Shown here: piece after piece, positions 32,543-43,990 of the stretch
Numbering within the stretch: position 1 is the first letter of the stretch
Layout: every line of letters starts with the position of its first letter
Assembly (NCBI RefSeq): GCF_032452875.1
Contig: NC_083877.1
Coordinates: 48,719,724-48,783,723 of the forward strand
Direction: 5' to 3'
Source: Bos javanicus
Taxonomy: Eukaryota > Chordata > Mammalia > Artiodactyla > Bovidae
DNA: 64,000 bases
Position numbers and translations under genes: made by a program
The notes under the pieces: model-generated
Database searches by the model: none
Told to the model about the DNA's origin: nothing
Seen by the model: only the letters and a program-made list of their open reading frames with translations

Positions 32543-33754
32543 GTGAGAGTAAAACCTAGTCTGTTCCAGCTCAGGGAGGGCTGTTGGGAGAAGCCAGAGG
32601 CAAGGCAAATGATGTTGCTCCCAGAGATGCGTTTTCCCTTTCCCCAGAAGGTCTTCCTCCAGTGCCATAGGTCCCACAGGGACATCCATTAGGCTTGAAA
32701 CAGGCATTGGTGTCTTTCTGCTGGAACTTCTCAGGGAGACTCTGATGACTTCTTCTCTCATGTATGGACTTCCCCATGGCTGTGTTAACCCTGGTGAACT
32801 CTGAGGCTGGATGACTGCAGGGAAGGCCAGTGGGGAAAGCTTTGGAGGCGATCCAGAAACTTCAGCTGGTGATGAATTCAACATCAAGCGCAGTTCATTC
32901 AACTCAAGGAGATTTGGGTTCAGACTCACTTTGCAATCATCGTCTTCCATCCACAGCCAACAAGAATGTTGTCCAGAAAGTCAAAGCTGAATATCCCTGG
33001 GGAAGAAGACATACCTTAGGAATGACCTGCCTCCTCTTATAGGATTGCATTTTGCTGTCATTTGTATAATATTTAGCTGCTGAAGGCCACCCCCTCCAAG
33101 GCAGTGAGGGCTGAAGCTACCAGTGTGAGTCTGATGTTTTATTTATCTATACTGGTAGCTTTATGTATGGTGTTTTTTCCCTGTTTGGGCCTGAAGGCTG
33201 GTTAAGCAAAAGGCGGGAAACATAAATAAGTAATAGACAGAGAGGGCTGTCCATTTATAGACTTTCAAAGATGACCTGGTTTTCTGTTCCGATGCAGGCA
33301 TTAGTGCTGCATTAGGGTAATATGCATCTGTGGATGTTTTTCCCGGCGCACTTGGTGGTGATAATCAGGAGAGACATATTCATGTTCTATTTTTGTAATA
33401 AAAATTAAGAAACCTCAGGCCCCACCAGGGGCCCTTGCTGACAGGGTGGGCACTGGGGGCCTGAACAGTCCATTTTCCTCAGATTGTGTGGGATCATTGT
33501 GTTCCTTTCTGCTCTTCTCCAGTTTCTGGTTATTATTAAACAACCCTTTGTGAGGGATTAACTCTGGCTTTCCTCCCAGCCAGGAGATGTCTACACAAAG
33601 CCAGAATATCCAGCCAATGGCAGGCAAACGGGTTATTTGGTGGAGTGCAGGAACAAATAACTGGTTGGCAAGCCAGTTCCTCACTTTCTGCTGGCTTCCC
33701 TTGGCATGGAAACAGCCTCCTGTAGTACATGGTGTCAATGCTTATGCGTGTCCC
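32543..33754. other. unique sequence, possible conserved noncoding segment
   Basis: No repeat or gene is recognised. Around 33290-33420 the sequence keeps CpGs (TTTTTCCCGGCGCACTTGG) next to AT-rich words (GTGGTGATAATCAGG). Confidence 0.35.
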
Positions 33755-33935
33755 TTTATCCATTCATTCAGAAAATATTTCCTGAGGGCTCACTGTGGGA
33801 TTCATTATTTCTAAAATGGGGATAATAATAGTACCTACTGCATAGAATTATGTGGATTAAATGAGTTAATATGGGCAAAGGGTGTAGAACAGTGCCTGGC
33901 ACACAGTTAGAGCTTTGTCAGTAGAAGCTTGGCTG
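33755..33935 (+). mobile_element. MIR right half
   Basis: AAAATGGGGATAATAATAGT, GTGGATTAAATGAGTTAATA and GAACAGTGCCTGGCACACAG are close to MIR consensus, unusually well kept for this family. Confidence 0.85.
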
Positions 33936-34065
33936 GGAAGTTGGAGTTTTATTTATAAGGAAGAGGCAGTGAAGCCAATGGTCTCAGCAGGTGTGGACTT
34001 CCAAAAGGTGGTTTCTGTGGCAGAGGAGGGGGGCCCATCTTCACGGGCCAGAACCTGGAAGCAGA

Positions 34066-34240
34066 GTTGTTTAGTCACTAACTCGTGTCCAACTCTTTTG
34101 TGACCCTGGTCTGTAGCCCGCCAGGCTCCTCTGTCTGTGGAATTTCCCAGGCGAGAATACTGGAGTGGGTTGCCATTTCCTTCTCCAGGGGAATCTTCAC
34201 AACCCAGGGATCAAACCCACATCTCCTGCATTGGCAGACA
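34066..34240 (-). mobile_element. Bov-tA SINE, 5'-truncated
   Basis: Antisense tail TTTAGTCACTAACTCGTGTC, GCGAGAATACTGGAGTGGGT, ATCAAACCCACATCTCCTGC, ending at TTGGCAGACA. The final tRNA-head part is absent. Confidence 0.87.
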
Positions 34241-34304
34241 TATAACGTCATATAACTCTAGCCCAGCCTCTGATAGCTGTCACTTGCCTTCCTGGGCCTA
34301 GAAG

Positions 34305-34493
34305 AATGGTTCTCAAAGCATGGGCCCTGCACCTTGACTGTCAGCATCACCTAGGAACTGGTTGGAAATGCAGAGTCCCAGGCACCAATCCACAGCTACT
34401 GAATCAGAGTTTTCTAGAGTTTTGGTCCAGCAACCTATTTTTAGCAACACCCACCCAGTGACTCTGACTCTTGCTAAAGTTTGGGAACATTGG
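34305..34493 (+). mobile_element. MER5A (hAT-Charlie)
   Basis: ATGGTTCTCAAAGCATGGGC, CAGCATCACCTAGGAACTGG, GGAAATGCAGAGTCCCAGGC, CTACTGAATCAGAGTTTTCT, and GCTAAAGTTTGGGAACATTG give the whole element in order. Non-autonomous DNA transposon about 190 bp long. Confidence 0.88.
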
Positions 34494-35183
34494 TGTTTTG
34501 AGGGCAAGTAGAAAGGAGAGCTTTAGAAACTCTTCCTTCCCTCACCTGCCACCACCACACACACAAATTTGGATGCCTCTGGGCCAAGTGCACAAGCTTT
34601 GGATAGGGTCTCCATGCACCAGGCAGGCCAGTCTCCTTGTTAACTGATCACACAGAAGCAGGAGTCTTGTTAACGCAGATCAAGGCCACCCAGGAACACA
34701 GCAAAACCAAGCTTCCGATTGCCAGCTGGCTCGCTGCCCAGAGGGCACTGTGACCCCTGTTGATCCATGTGGTGTGGAGGTGGAGTGGGGCTCTGCTAAG
34801 TAGGTACGTCTTTACCAGGAAGACTGTCAGCTCCAAGACTCCAGTGTGCTTCTCATCATATTGAGAAATGAGGGAGTCCAGGTGCTCTGGGCCATTTCAG
34901 AGCAGAGGCGGCTTCTGGCTCCCGGAAGTCGGTGTGCACACACCCAAAGGCATTGCAAAGCCAACAGAATGGATCACACCAAGGCTTCTGCTTTTTCCAT
35001 GTGAAAAGCACATGGCTGGGTATACCTTCTATTATGGGGGTATGGCTACCTATGGAACAAAGTCCCACAGTGTAGATAATTTTAGAACCCTCATCTGCAT
35101 CTTCTAAATTCATTCATCTGCTAATTAGTACAAATTGTAAACGTGGGCATAATGGGAAATAAGAATAGGGTATCCTTTCTCCT
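34494..35183. other. unique sequence, nothing recognised
   Basis: Open frames at 34856-35113 (-) and 34868-35107 (+) overlap each other. Nothing is recognised. Confidence 0.45.
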
Positions 35184-35393
35184 AGGCTTTCTAGGTGGCT
35201 CAGTGGTAAAGAATCCACCTGCCATGCAGGAGACATAAGAGACACAGGTCGGGAAGATATCCCTGGAGAAGGAAATGGCAACCCATGCCAGTATTCTTGC
35301 CTGGGAAATCCCATGGACTCAGGAGCCTGGTGGGCTACAGTCCATGGGGTCACAATGAGTTGGACACGACTGAGTGACACAACAACAACAATA
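35184..35393 (+). mobile_element. Bov-tA SINE
   Basis: Head AGGCTTTCTAGGTGGCTCAG, then AGAAGGAAATGGCAACCCAT and the tail GAGTTGGACACGACTGAGTG with an ACAACAACAA terminus. About 15 bp around the B box are missing. Confidence 0.9.
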
Positions 35394-35539
35394 ATATCCC
35401 CCCTCCTCACGCCCATCATTTCCTAAGGATCATATGCCATCCAGGAGGAGATGCAAGTCATTCATACAAAGGCTGGCACTTCAAGACTAGGTGCTGTGGG
35501 CCGATAGGGAAGTACCAACACGGTGTGGTGTGAGATCAA

Positions 35540-35900
35540 AGGGGCTGCACAAAAAATGATTGGGAAAGGTGTGTGGGAGAGGAAGTGGCATTTGACCTCA
35601 GCCTTGAAGGGCGGGCAGAATTTCAAGAGGCAGAGAGAAGACATTTCAAGTTAAGGGACCGGCACAGCATGACGGATGGGAAAGGCAGTTGCTTGAGAGA
35701 AGAGTGAGTGTTCCGGTTTTCCCAAAACATAGGTTACAGGTAGACTCATAGAGAAAGAGAAGATGTGAAGGATAGATGGGAATTTGAATACCGAGCCAGG
35801 AAGTTTGGACGTGATTCCATCGGTGGGAGAGCCTGTGGAAAGTTAAGTTGGATATTGGTATGATTGTCATGGTGCTGGAGAACAATTGAACTGATGATTA
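35540..35900. repeat. old interspersed repeat-like text, family unassigned
   Basis: The phrasing GGCATTTGACCTCAGCCTTG, AAGGGCGGGCAGAATTTCAA and GAGAAGACATTTCAAG is typical of a common ancient mammalian repeat that also seems present at 41640-42560. I cannot name the family with confidence. Confidence 0.4.
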
Positions 35901-36063
35901 AATTCAGATGGGGAGAACTTAAGGCCTCCAGTGAGTGTCTTCCTCAGGTTCCTCACCGTAGGAACTTAGAACTAGGTATTTTGTGTCCACCAGTTCATGA
36001 CTTTAGGAGGCAACCTGGAAGCCCTTGGTAAGAAGGAAAATTGAACTTTTATCTATCTGTCTA

Positions 36064-36182
36064 TTTACTTATTTAGGCTGCACCACTCGACATGTGGGAT
36101 CTTAGTTCCCAGACTAAGGATCAAACCCTCAATCTGCATTTGAAGTGCAGAGTCTTAACCACTGGACTTTCAGGGGAGTCCC
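36064..36182 (-). mobile_element. CHR-2-type tRNA SINE
   Basis: TTTAGGCTGCACCACTCGAC, ATGTGGGATCTTAGTTCCCA, GTCTTAACCACTGGACTTTC, AGGGGAGTCCC. Confidence 0.85.
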
Positions 36183-37014
36183 AAGAGTGAGCTCTTAAAT
36201 TAAAAGGTCACCTAATGTAGAAAGCCATCAAAACTCAAATCGGGCTTGATATAGAAGGCCCAGCTCTCCAAGAGAAGGGCCACTGAATGATGTCAGCTGC
36301 CGTCCTGGTCACTTGTCAGAAAGAGAGTCCATCCTTCTGTAGGTGAACACCAGAGGTCCTCAGTATTTCATGTCAGCCAAGCCCAGAGCATCTCAACCAT
36401 GACAGGGAGCCTTGGCACAGGGACCATGGGCTTGGTCCTGACTCACAGGAGTCGAACCACCTATTGAGTCATTTGCAGGAGCTGTGGTTTCCTGGGAGGC
36501 TTCCCAGCCAGGTATACACCCCGCCAAATGGCTGGTAGCCTGTGAGATCAGAAAGGAGCCGCATGTCACTGTGCCATGGCTTTGGGCAAACACACGTTGC
36601 ATCTCTTGAGCTGTTGCATGGAAATTGTTCCTTGCACTTCATAGAGAAACTTGGCACTTGGCAGTGACAGATAAACAGATGGAACTTCTTTACATACTTA
36701 TTCACCTGTTGGGTGTTTGTTCTTAAGGTGGTCTCAGTTTCCCCAACCATGACTAAATAATTCCCAATGAACATGTGTGACTGCAGAAAGAGTTGATGGT
36801 TCCTAATGGTTTCTCTTTAGGGAGATCCAGAATGTCCCGCGTTTTACAAAGATCTGCCTTCCTTGAGTACCACATGCCTGAGGCTCCTGGTAGGGATAGA
36901 ATTGGGCCCAAGTCCGCTCATGGCCCCTCTGTTTCTTACATCTGTATTTACTGCCTCTCAAGTGACTCTGCCTTTTCCGGTTTTCCTTTAGTTACCAACT
37001 TAAAGTTTCAAACA
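36183..37014. other. unique sequence, nothing recognised
   Basis: Minus-strand frames at 36393-36774 overlap in two registers and have no domain. No repeat is recognised. Confidence 0.45.
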
Positions 37015-37093
37015 CTGGGTTGACCAAAAAGTTCATTCAGGTTTTCCCATAAGAATTTATGAAAAACCCAAACAAACATTTTGGCCAGCCCAG
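37015..37093. mobile_element. mariner-derived MITE, second copy
   Basis: CTGGGTTGACCAAAAAGTT at the left and ATTTTGGCCAGCCCAG at the right form imperfect inverted repeats, with a centre like the copy at 5602-5681. Length is 79 bp. Flanking dinucleotides are CA and TA, again compatible with a mutated TA duplication. It is more diverged than the first copy. Confidence 0.85.
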
Positions 37094-38108
37094 TACTGTG
37101 AAATCTTGCCATTCAGGGGACCACCATGATTTGTTTTTCAGGGTGACTTCAAAGACATTGGTACTGCTCTCTTATTCCAAAGATGAGATGCCCCTCTGCT
37201 GTTGGATCTTTGTGTTTTTTTGGAAAATATCTCTTGATTCAGTATCGTTCTACAGATTGCTTTTAGGATTCAGGATGAGAACAGGTCCCAGGGGCTCATT
37301 CTTGATCCTAGTTGCCAGCAGGTATTAAGCTGGGGTGCCAAGCCAACACAGTGGCTTAACACTGAGCTGATGTTGATCAAGTGAGTATTTAGCTGGAGAT
37401 CTCAGCCAGATGTTTGGGCTCTAATCTGTTACCCTCACAAGGCAGCAGGGCTCTCACAAGGGAGAAGGCTGAGAGTTTCCCCTTCTTTTCCTGCCCTTTC
37501 ATTTGGTGGCCTGGGGCCTCTAGGGAGCTCTCCTGTATGAAGCCCTCTCTCTCCCCTGCAGGGAAAAGCAGTTTTGACCCAGTACAAGCTACTCGGGAGC
37601 CCAAAGTCTTGGCATCAGGCACACAACTCTTGCTACCAGTGCCTGATTTCTGGAGGCAAAGTAAAGCCACTTGATGAAAAGAAAGGAGAATTGAATGCTG
37701 GAGACTTGAAAGACTCCAGGAGCCTTGGAGCTTGGCAGAGCGAGACCTTAGCCAGCTAGAGCCAGGCGTCTCCTCTCCCCAGCTCTTGCCCTGCAGTTAC
37801 AAGCCTGGGTGCTGCCTTCCCAGGGAGACAGGTGTGTTAGGAAAAGCGCTTGAGCAGGGAGGGAATATCTAGTCATGGTCTATGGGTTACCCTTTCCTCC
37901 CCTTTTGGAAAGGGAGCCCTGTGCCTCTGGCCAGCAGGCAGCCCACCTCTGGAGGCCTCTTCCCTGGTGGGACCTGGCTGGCCCCACTTACTGTAAGGCC
38001 TGAACCCTTTCTGCAGCAGCAGTCAGATGCGCCCTTCACTCTCCCAGGTGGAGTTTTCTCATGGGTTCACAGTTCCTCCTCATACCCTTGACCTCTTACC
38101 CCTCCATA
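37094..38108. other. unique sequence, nothing recognised
   Basis: About 1 kb. Frames at 37389-37759 overlap on both strands. Nothing is recognised. Confidence 0.45.
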
Positions 38109-38117
38109 TGGCTTTTA

Positions 38118-38338
38118 CTGAAAGTTAAAGTGTTAGTCACTCAGTTGTGTCCAACTCTTTATGACCCCATAGACTGTAGCCCACCAGGCTCCACTGTCCA
38201 TGGAAATCTTCAGGCAAGAATACTGGAGTGGTTTGCCATTTCTTTCTTCGAGGAATCTTCTCCACCCAGGGATTGAACCCAGGTCTCCTGCATTAGTAGG
38301 CAGATTCTTTACTGTCTGAGCCACCAGGGAAGCCTATC
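38118..38338 (-). mobile_element. Bov-tA SINE
   Basis: Antisense tail GTTAGTCACTCAGTTGTGTC, GCAAGAATACTGGAGTGGTT, inverted head GAGCCACCAGGGAAGCC. Perfect 9-bp duplication TGGCTTTTA at 38109-38117 and 38339-38347. Confidence 0.92.
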
Positions 38339-38347
38339 TGGCTTTTA

Positions 38348-39313
38348 TACCCCTGTCCTTTATATATATAACTACATATATGTGAGAGGGTGTGTCCCTC
38401 TCACATCCCTATAAAGGGGAAACACCTGTGTTCTTTCACCATCAGGAAGCAGACCAGTTTCTACTTTTCAGGGCCCATTGTCCATCTGATGGACAGCCTT
38501 AAGGAAGACGCAAGGGAACCTCACTTAAGTCAGTATGGGGCTCTTTCACTTTACTCCCTCCTGGTTGTGTCACCACCAGCATCAGCTGCTGGGTGAGGCC
38601 CTGGGACTTTGAGAGGACCCTCTGTCTCCATAGGTCACCCAGTCTTGACAGGCTTGCGGGGAACAGGTGAGGACAGTCACTTAGGCTGGTGTGACTGTAT
38701 AGGTGGGACCCATCTCAACATGGCAGAGACAGTAAGCAGTCTGCCTTGGACACTTCAAGGAGGGAATTTAGTTTGAGTTCTCTCCATGAATTGGGCACCA
38801 TTGCCTGATAGGTGTCCGGTTCATCCCATCGTGGAGAAGGCAGGGCTCCTGTCCAAGTGCTTACAACACGAACCAGCGTGGGGCTAGACTCCTGGCCCCA
38901 TGCTTCTGTCAGTGATTTCTGTTACAACCCCAGGGCTTGTTCAGAGCATTGATCACTGTGCCATCTGGTGTTGGGTCACTTGTGTATTTATCTTCTCTCC
39001 TGTATTGGGAAGGGAAGGACCTGGTGCTAAGGGACCAAGACTATGTCTCATTTAAAAGGCTTCCCCGTCACACCCACATAGCAAGTGCCTAAGGGATTGG
39101 ATTGCTCTGACCCTCCATGCGTGTAGACCTCGGGAGTAGAGGATGGAGGAGCTTAAGTGACTACATGGGGTACCCCCCAGGAGTTTGCAGTATTTTATTA
39201 GCTGGAAAATCAGGGGGAGTGGGAGGAAACTGGTATAGTGTGTCTTGTATGAATGGTGAATTTTTCAGCTTGTACCTGCTGTTCAGAATTCAAATATGCA
39301 GAGTGATGGACTG
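38348..39313. other. unique sequence, TA-rich spot at left
   Basis: A short TATATATATAACTACATATA run lies at 38361-38381. The rest is unique with no gene signal. Confidence 0.45.
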
Positions 39314-39475
39314 GAGCTGTTCGATCCAATATGGGGGCCACTGGCCACATGTGGCCACTTAAATGTCAAATAATTAAAATTAAACCAAATGAAGCAATTC
39401 TCTCTCACACTCGCTGTGTTTCAGATGCTTGATAGCCACAAGTTGACTCTTACCTACAGTATTAGCACAGACAAT
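39314..39475. mobile_element. hAT-like non-autonomous DNA transposon remnant
   Basis: GATCCAATATGGGGGCCACT and GGCCACATGTGGCCACTTAA at the left, and ATGCTTGATAGCCACAAGTT at the right, match the pattern of the element at 58653-59173. The GCCAC words near both ends are inverted-repeat style. The family name is uncertain. Confidence 0.55.
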
Positions 39476-39604
39476 GAACACTCCTGTCACTGCAGAACTT
39501 TCAAATGGATGGCCCTGGGGATGCCGAGCCACACTTCTTGATCCAACGTGTACACCAAACATATGCATCTGAGTTATATGAAGGCAAAAGGAGAGGAGAG
39601 TTTG

Positions 39605-39720
39605 TCAAAATATAAATTCCTGGATTCCTCACTAGACTTCCTGAATCAGGATCTCTAGAAGATGGGGAGACTGGGAGTCTATATTTTAATAAGCACTCCC
39701 AGACGGCTGTTCTGCAAACT
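39605..39720 (+). mobile_element. MER5-like hAT-Charlie fragment
   Basis: ATATAAATTCCTGGATTCCT, CTTCCTGAATCAGGATCTCT and TATTTTAATAAGCACTCCCA follow the MER5 order. Confidence 0.6.
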
Positions 39721-40689
39721 CACATTTCTGTGCTATGAGGGAAGACAGAAGTTGACTAGCAAATGTGGGAAGCTTCCTGGTGCTGCCATTCTGAGCATCT
39801 GAGATGTCTCACAGTGCTTTGCACTCCCTTGTCAGATTTCCCTGCCCAAGACTTCCCAGCGTTTGTGACCAGAGCTTCCAGGCTGGCAGCTAAGGGTGCC
39901 CTCTCAGAAAAGTCCTGGCTCTGCTTCCTCGAAACACTAAATAATGAAGAAAGAGGCTGTCCAAGAATTATCTCCTTCATTCCTCTTGCAGAACCAGGAC
40001 GATGGAAATAACCTCCGTGTTCCCCTTGAGCATGTTTGAATCACAAGTATTACCTTCTCTCTCAAATAAATTTATTTCCTACTGCCTTCATCCCAACAAA
40101 GACCAGCTCGTGATGAATACCAGACTTCATAGCTTATTTGTCAAAGCAGTACACCTGTGAGGATTCCTGTGGAAGATAAATTTTGGCGGGGGGGAGGTGG
40201 AGGGCTGGAGGAGGAGGGACCTGGCCAGGAATAAATCTTAACATGTTGCACCAGACGGGTGAATGAGCGTTTGCGAGCGAGGCTCGCCCTCCTGACAAGG
40301 TATGATAAATTACCCTCTTTGTTGACACCTTCATTGGGTTATTTATGGCTCATTAATTGAACCGAAAAGGGGCCTTGTAGACCCAGCAGGGGCACCTTAC
40401 AATACTCCTCCAGTGGACCCAGCTCAAAGCAGAGAACAAAGGAGGAAAGAGGGGAGGGCTGTACTAATGTTTCTGCTCCTTGGCTAGAGATGCTCTTCAC
40501 CAAAGAATTCCAGATTTGTTTTTGGGAGCTCAGGTGAACGTCTCTGGGGATAGTTAGCTGGGTACCTCACGCTCAGACTGTGCTGTTGTCTGGCAACTTC
40601 TAGAGAAGAGAAGGTCTGTGCTGACAGCTCTGTGCGTGGTGGCCTGTCTTGCTCGTCTGGGAAGACCGTACAGTGGAGACGCTTAGAGG
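39721..40689. other. unique sequence with CpG-rich hairpin segment
   Basis: Mostly unique. The stretch 40200-40420 is notable: CpG-containing GCGTTTGCGAGCGAGGCTCG with a perfect 6-bp stem GCGAGC/GCTCGC and 3-base loop at 40273-40287, followed by AT-rich GGCTCATTAATTGAACCG. Possible conserved noncoding element; no exon is supported. Confidence 0.35.
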
Positions 40690-40830
40690 AGCTGGACACT
40701 GGTCTCGCTCATTCATGACCTTGCTGTGCTACCTTGGGAAGGTCACGCAGTTTCTCTGGACTTCAGATTTGTCCCTTGTGAAGTGAGGGTGTCAGATGGC
40801 GTGACCTTAGAGTTTTTCTTTTCAGTTCTA
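40690..40830 (+). mobile_element. MIR fragment
   Basis: TGACCTTGCTGTGCTACCTT, GGGAAGGTCACGCAGTTTCT, CTTGTGAAGTGAGGGTGTCA. Confidence 0.65.
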
Positions 40831-41088
40831 AGAAAACAAAGAACAGTTTGCCCTTCACTTCCTTTGGTATAGGTTTAACCCCTCCATGTCTGGTTATTAA
40901 TTAGTTTATTCATTGGGCAAATCATTTTTACTGGGATCCTGCCATGTATTTTGTTCCAGGGGAATGTGGGCATACTGGGTGTGCATGGTCTTGCTATTGG
41001 CCTCCATGGGTTTTCAGTCTAGAATTTTGTGTTTTCAACAACTGGTTAGCACATAAACACTAATTTAATCCCTAAGTAAAGTACTTAC

Positions 41089-41298
41089 TGGGCTTCCCTT
41101 GTTGCTCAGCTGGTAAAGAATCTACCTACAATGTGGGAGATCTGGGTTCAACCACTGGGTTGGGAAGATCCCCTGGAGAAGGGAAAGGCTACCCACTCCA
41201 GTATTCTGGCTGGAGAATTCCATGGACTGCATAGTCTATGGGTCGAAAAGAGTCGGACAGGACCAAGTGACTTTGACTACACTACACTACTACACTAG
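41089..41298 (+). mobile_element. Bov-tA SINE
   Basis: Head GGGCTTCCCTTGTTGCTCAG, TACCCACTCCAGTATTCTGG, tail GAGTCGGACAGGACCAAGTG with a (CTACA)n terminus. Perfect 9-bp duplication AGTACTTAC at 41080-41088 and 41299-41307. Confidence 0.92.
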
Positions 41299-41835
41299 AG
41301 TACTTACGGGACAGTCCCTTGTCGTAAACCCTCCTCTACAGACAATTGGGAGCCTGCAGTGTTTCCAGCTATTTCTCCAGGGGGCCTCTGTGGTCCATGA
41401 GTAAACTGTAAAAGCCTCTCTTTTAAAGTGCCGGGTGTATCCCCTGTTGTTTTCTAGAAGGCTCCATGCTGTGGAAAGTACTTGTCAATGAAAGGAATGA
41501 TAGCATTGTTTCATTCATTTCTCTATCCATTCATCCACTGAGTCATTCCTTTATTTCACAAAATCTTACTGAATATGTATTCTCATCTTTGTGTCAAGAA
41601 CTGTGTTCATAAGATGAATGACTGAGCTAAAACTCAAGAATTCAAGGAAATTACACTCCATTGGGAAGGTAAATGCATGCCACTATCATTGAATGCTATC
41701 ATAGAGTCGTTCCCAGGAATCTGCAGGACCGTGAGGGAGGGAGTTTGATTGTGTCCCAGAGCTTTGGGAAGGCTTCCAGTATATTTAAGTTGGGTTTTAA
41801 AGGAAGGCTAGGCGTTCTTTGGGCAAACAAATTGT

Positions 41836-42266
41836 TGTTGTTCAGTTACTAAGTCATGTCCAACTCTTTGCAACCCCATGGACTGCAACACGCCAGGCTT
41901 CCCTGTCCTTCACCATTTCCTGGAGTTTATTCAAACTTATATCCATTGGGTCAGTCATGCTATCCAACCATGTCATCTTCTGCCATCCCATTCTCCTCCT
42001 GCCTTCAGTCTTGCCCAGCATCTGGGTCTTTTCTGGTGAGTCAGCTCTTTGTATCAGGTGGCTGAAGTATTGGAGCTTCAGCTTCAGCATCAGTCCTTCC
42101 AATGAATATTCAGGGTTGCTTTCCTTTGGGATTGACTGGTTTGATCTCCTTGCTGTCCAAAGGACTCTCACAAGTCTTTTCCAACACCACAGTCCAAAAG
42201 CATCAATTCTTTGGCACTCAGCCTTCCTTATGGTCCAGCTTTCACATCCATACATGACTACTGGAA
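41836..42266 (-). mobile_element. BovB LINE 3' fragment with target-site duplication
   Basis: Inverted tail GTTCAGTTACTAAGTCATGT through the C-terminal region to CATACATGACTACTGG. Perfect 11-bp duplication AAACAAATTGT at 41825-41835 and 42267-42277. It is an older subtype: the terminal CAGTT reiteration is short and replaced by GTTGTT units. Confidence 0.95.
41854..42255 (-). pseudogene. BovB ORF C-terminal fragment, 133 codons open
   Basis: The frame keeps MYGCESWTIRKAE, WTARRSNQSI, LKLQYFSHLIQRADS and GRRRMGWQKMTWLD. This is the post-RT C-terminal region. Openness over 133 codons despite many substitutions probably reflects the short length rather than selection. No catalytic motif is present. 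Confidence 0.85.
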
Positions 42267-42619
42267 AAACAAATTGTAGAAGACTGTTTTAGATTGAGCA
42301 AAGTGTGTCTGTAAAAGTGCAAATAGGCACCTTAGCTGTTTGAGAAATTATAAATGGTTCTATATAAACTGGAATATAGGTGTGTTAACAGGGAAGTTGG
42401 TACAGGGCCAAATCTTGAAGAGGTTCCTGTGAAATGCTGAGGAGCCTGCACTTTGTCCTGAAGGACAGGAGGAACATTTGTAGAGATTTATTCAGAGGAG
42501 AAAGATGATCAGATCAGTATTTTATGGAGATCCTCTGGTGCCAGGACGCAGGAGTCTGGGCAAGGAAAAACCTGCTAGATGACTATTGCAATACTGCAAG
42601 CAAGAGGAGATACAGGCTT

Positions 42620-42800
42620 GAAACAAAGGCCTGACTGTGAGGGAGGTGAGGGAGCATAGATAGGAGTGAGAGCTTGAAGACCTGAGTTCTAATCCAGTCT
42701 CTGTCAACATCCACCTTGAGTTCTTTTCTCCAAAATGTGTATATTGCTCTGTAAAATGAGGACATTGGACTGGATGGTCTCTAATGGACTCTGACATTCA
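42620..42800 (+). mobile_element. MIR
   Basis: GAGCTTGAAGACCTGAGTTC, TAATCCAGTCTCTGTCAACA, then TGTAAAATGAGGACATTGGA. Confidence 0.65.
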
Positions 42801-43389
42801 GTAAGGACTGGGTTTTCTGTATGTTAGAAGTAGAGCCGGGGTGAAGGTGCAGCATCAGTATTAACGGTTGATAGAAGTACTTTTAATAATATTGGTTGGA
42901 TCAGCTGCATCCTGCTGAGAATGTAGACGGACCATGATAAATGCACATTGCAGTGGATAGGAGAGTAGGTTCTTTGCTTCCATTCCACAATTCACACAGA
43001 AGGCATCCTTAGGACTTGTTCAAAAATAAGGGTTTGTGAAACCCTCATTCGGCTTTAGGAATTGTTAGGCGGGCAGCTGGAAGGGAAAGGCCTTGGAAGA
43101 ACTGGTACATGCCTGCCCAGTACTTCAGTTAAGTGAGAAGAATGAGCGTGACTAGTGCCTACAGCTTTAGAAATCCATGTCAATTATTTGGAGAGAGATC
43201 TCCACTCTTTCTTTTTCCTTTCCAAGGTTGTCAGTGAAATTCTTTCTTATTCCAAAATGAAAATAATTTTTTTTCTAGTGTTAAGAAAGAACATACTCAT
43301 AGTAAAGAGTTCAAGCAATTGGAAGGAAGGAAGAGAGGAGAAAAGGAAAAATAAGTACAGTGTAAGATTTTTTTGAAGATGCTTACTTC
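42801..43389. other. unique sequence, nothing recognised
   Basis: No repeat is certain. AAAGAACATACTCATAGTAA near 43285 is faintly L1-like. No gene signal. Confidence 0.4.
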
Positions 43390-43516
43390 AATTTTTATTT
43401 ATTTATTGGCAGTGCCACAGGGCATGTGGGATCTTAATTCCCCAACCAGGAATCTAACCCATGCCCCCTGCAGTGGGAGCATGGATTCTTAACCACTAGA
43501 CTGCTAGGGAAGTCCC
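43390..43516 (-). mobile_element. CHR-2-type tRNA SINE
   Basis: Antisense A-tail (TTTATTTATTTATTGGCAGT), GCATGTGGGATCTTAATTCC, CTTAACCACTAGACTGCTAG, GGAAGTCCC. Confidence 0.87.
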
Positions 43517-43539
43517 ACAGAGTAAACTTTAGCCCAGAT

Positions 43540-43990
43540 CTCAAGATCTAGGTGATTAGTTAACATTTCTGAGAGAATCATTTTAGTTATCTCTCCATGT
43601 GTAATAATCTAGATATCTTTAATGTATGAGCTCTATCACATAAACTCTTAGTCATTATATCTTGTATGCATCTTTTATGATATAATTTTGCATCATCCTT
43701 CTGGGATGCATATATTTCATCAGTAAATCATAATGTATTCAACTGACACATCAGTATTACTGGACACTTAGGTTGCTTTCAATTTTTCTTTTTTAAATAA
43801 GACTAAGGAGCAGCCATGTACATGTACTTTTGTGCACTTGTAAAAATTTCTCCTACAAATGAAGCCACAAAGCAAAGTGTGTGCACATTTTGAAGTTTTT
43901 ACATAGTTTTGCTATGTATTGCCAAACACGCTTTCTGCAAAGATTTGTCGATGCACTTTAAATGTAATTTAGTGTTTTGTGTCACTGGCA
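43540..43990 (-). mobile_element. probable old L1M fragment
   Basis: GGACACTTAGGTTGCTTTCA, AGGAGCAGCCATGTACATGT and GTATTGCCAAACACGCTTTC are in the style of antisense L1M 3' sequence, but heavily diverged. Confidence 0.45.

Larger units (their letters stand above)
41500..42560. repeat. old unassigned repeat text split by a BovB
   Basis: Left (41640-41825) and right (42278-42560) parts read as one ancient interspersed element: CAAGGAAATTACACTCCATT on one side and CCAAATCTTGAAGAGGTTCC, AGGAGCCTGCACTTTGTCCT on the other. A BovB sits between them with its own duplication. Family not assigned. Confidence 0.4.

Noticed and set aside
32486..32950. 154-codon open frame on the minus strand
   Set aside because: No recognisable family and no splice or promoter context. 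It overlaps other frames on both strands.
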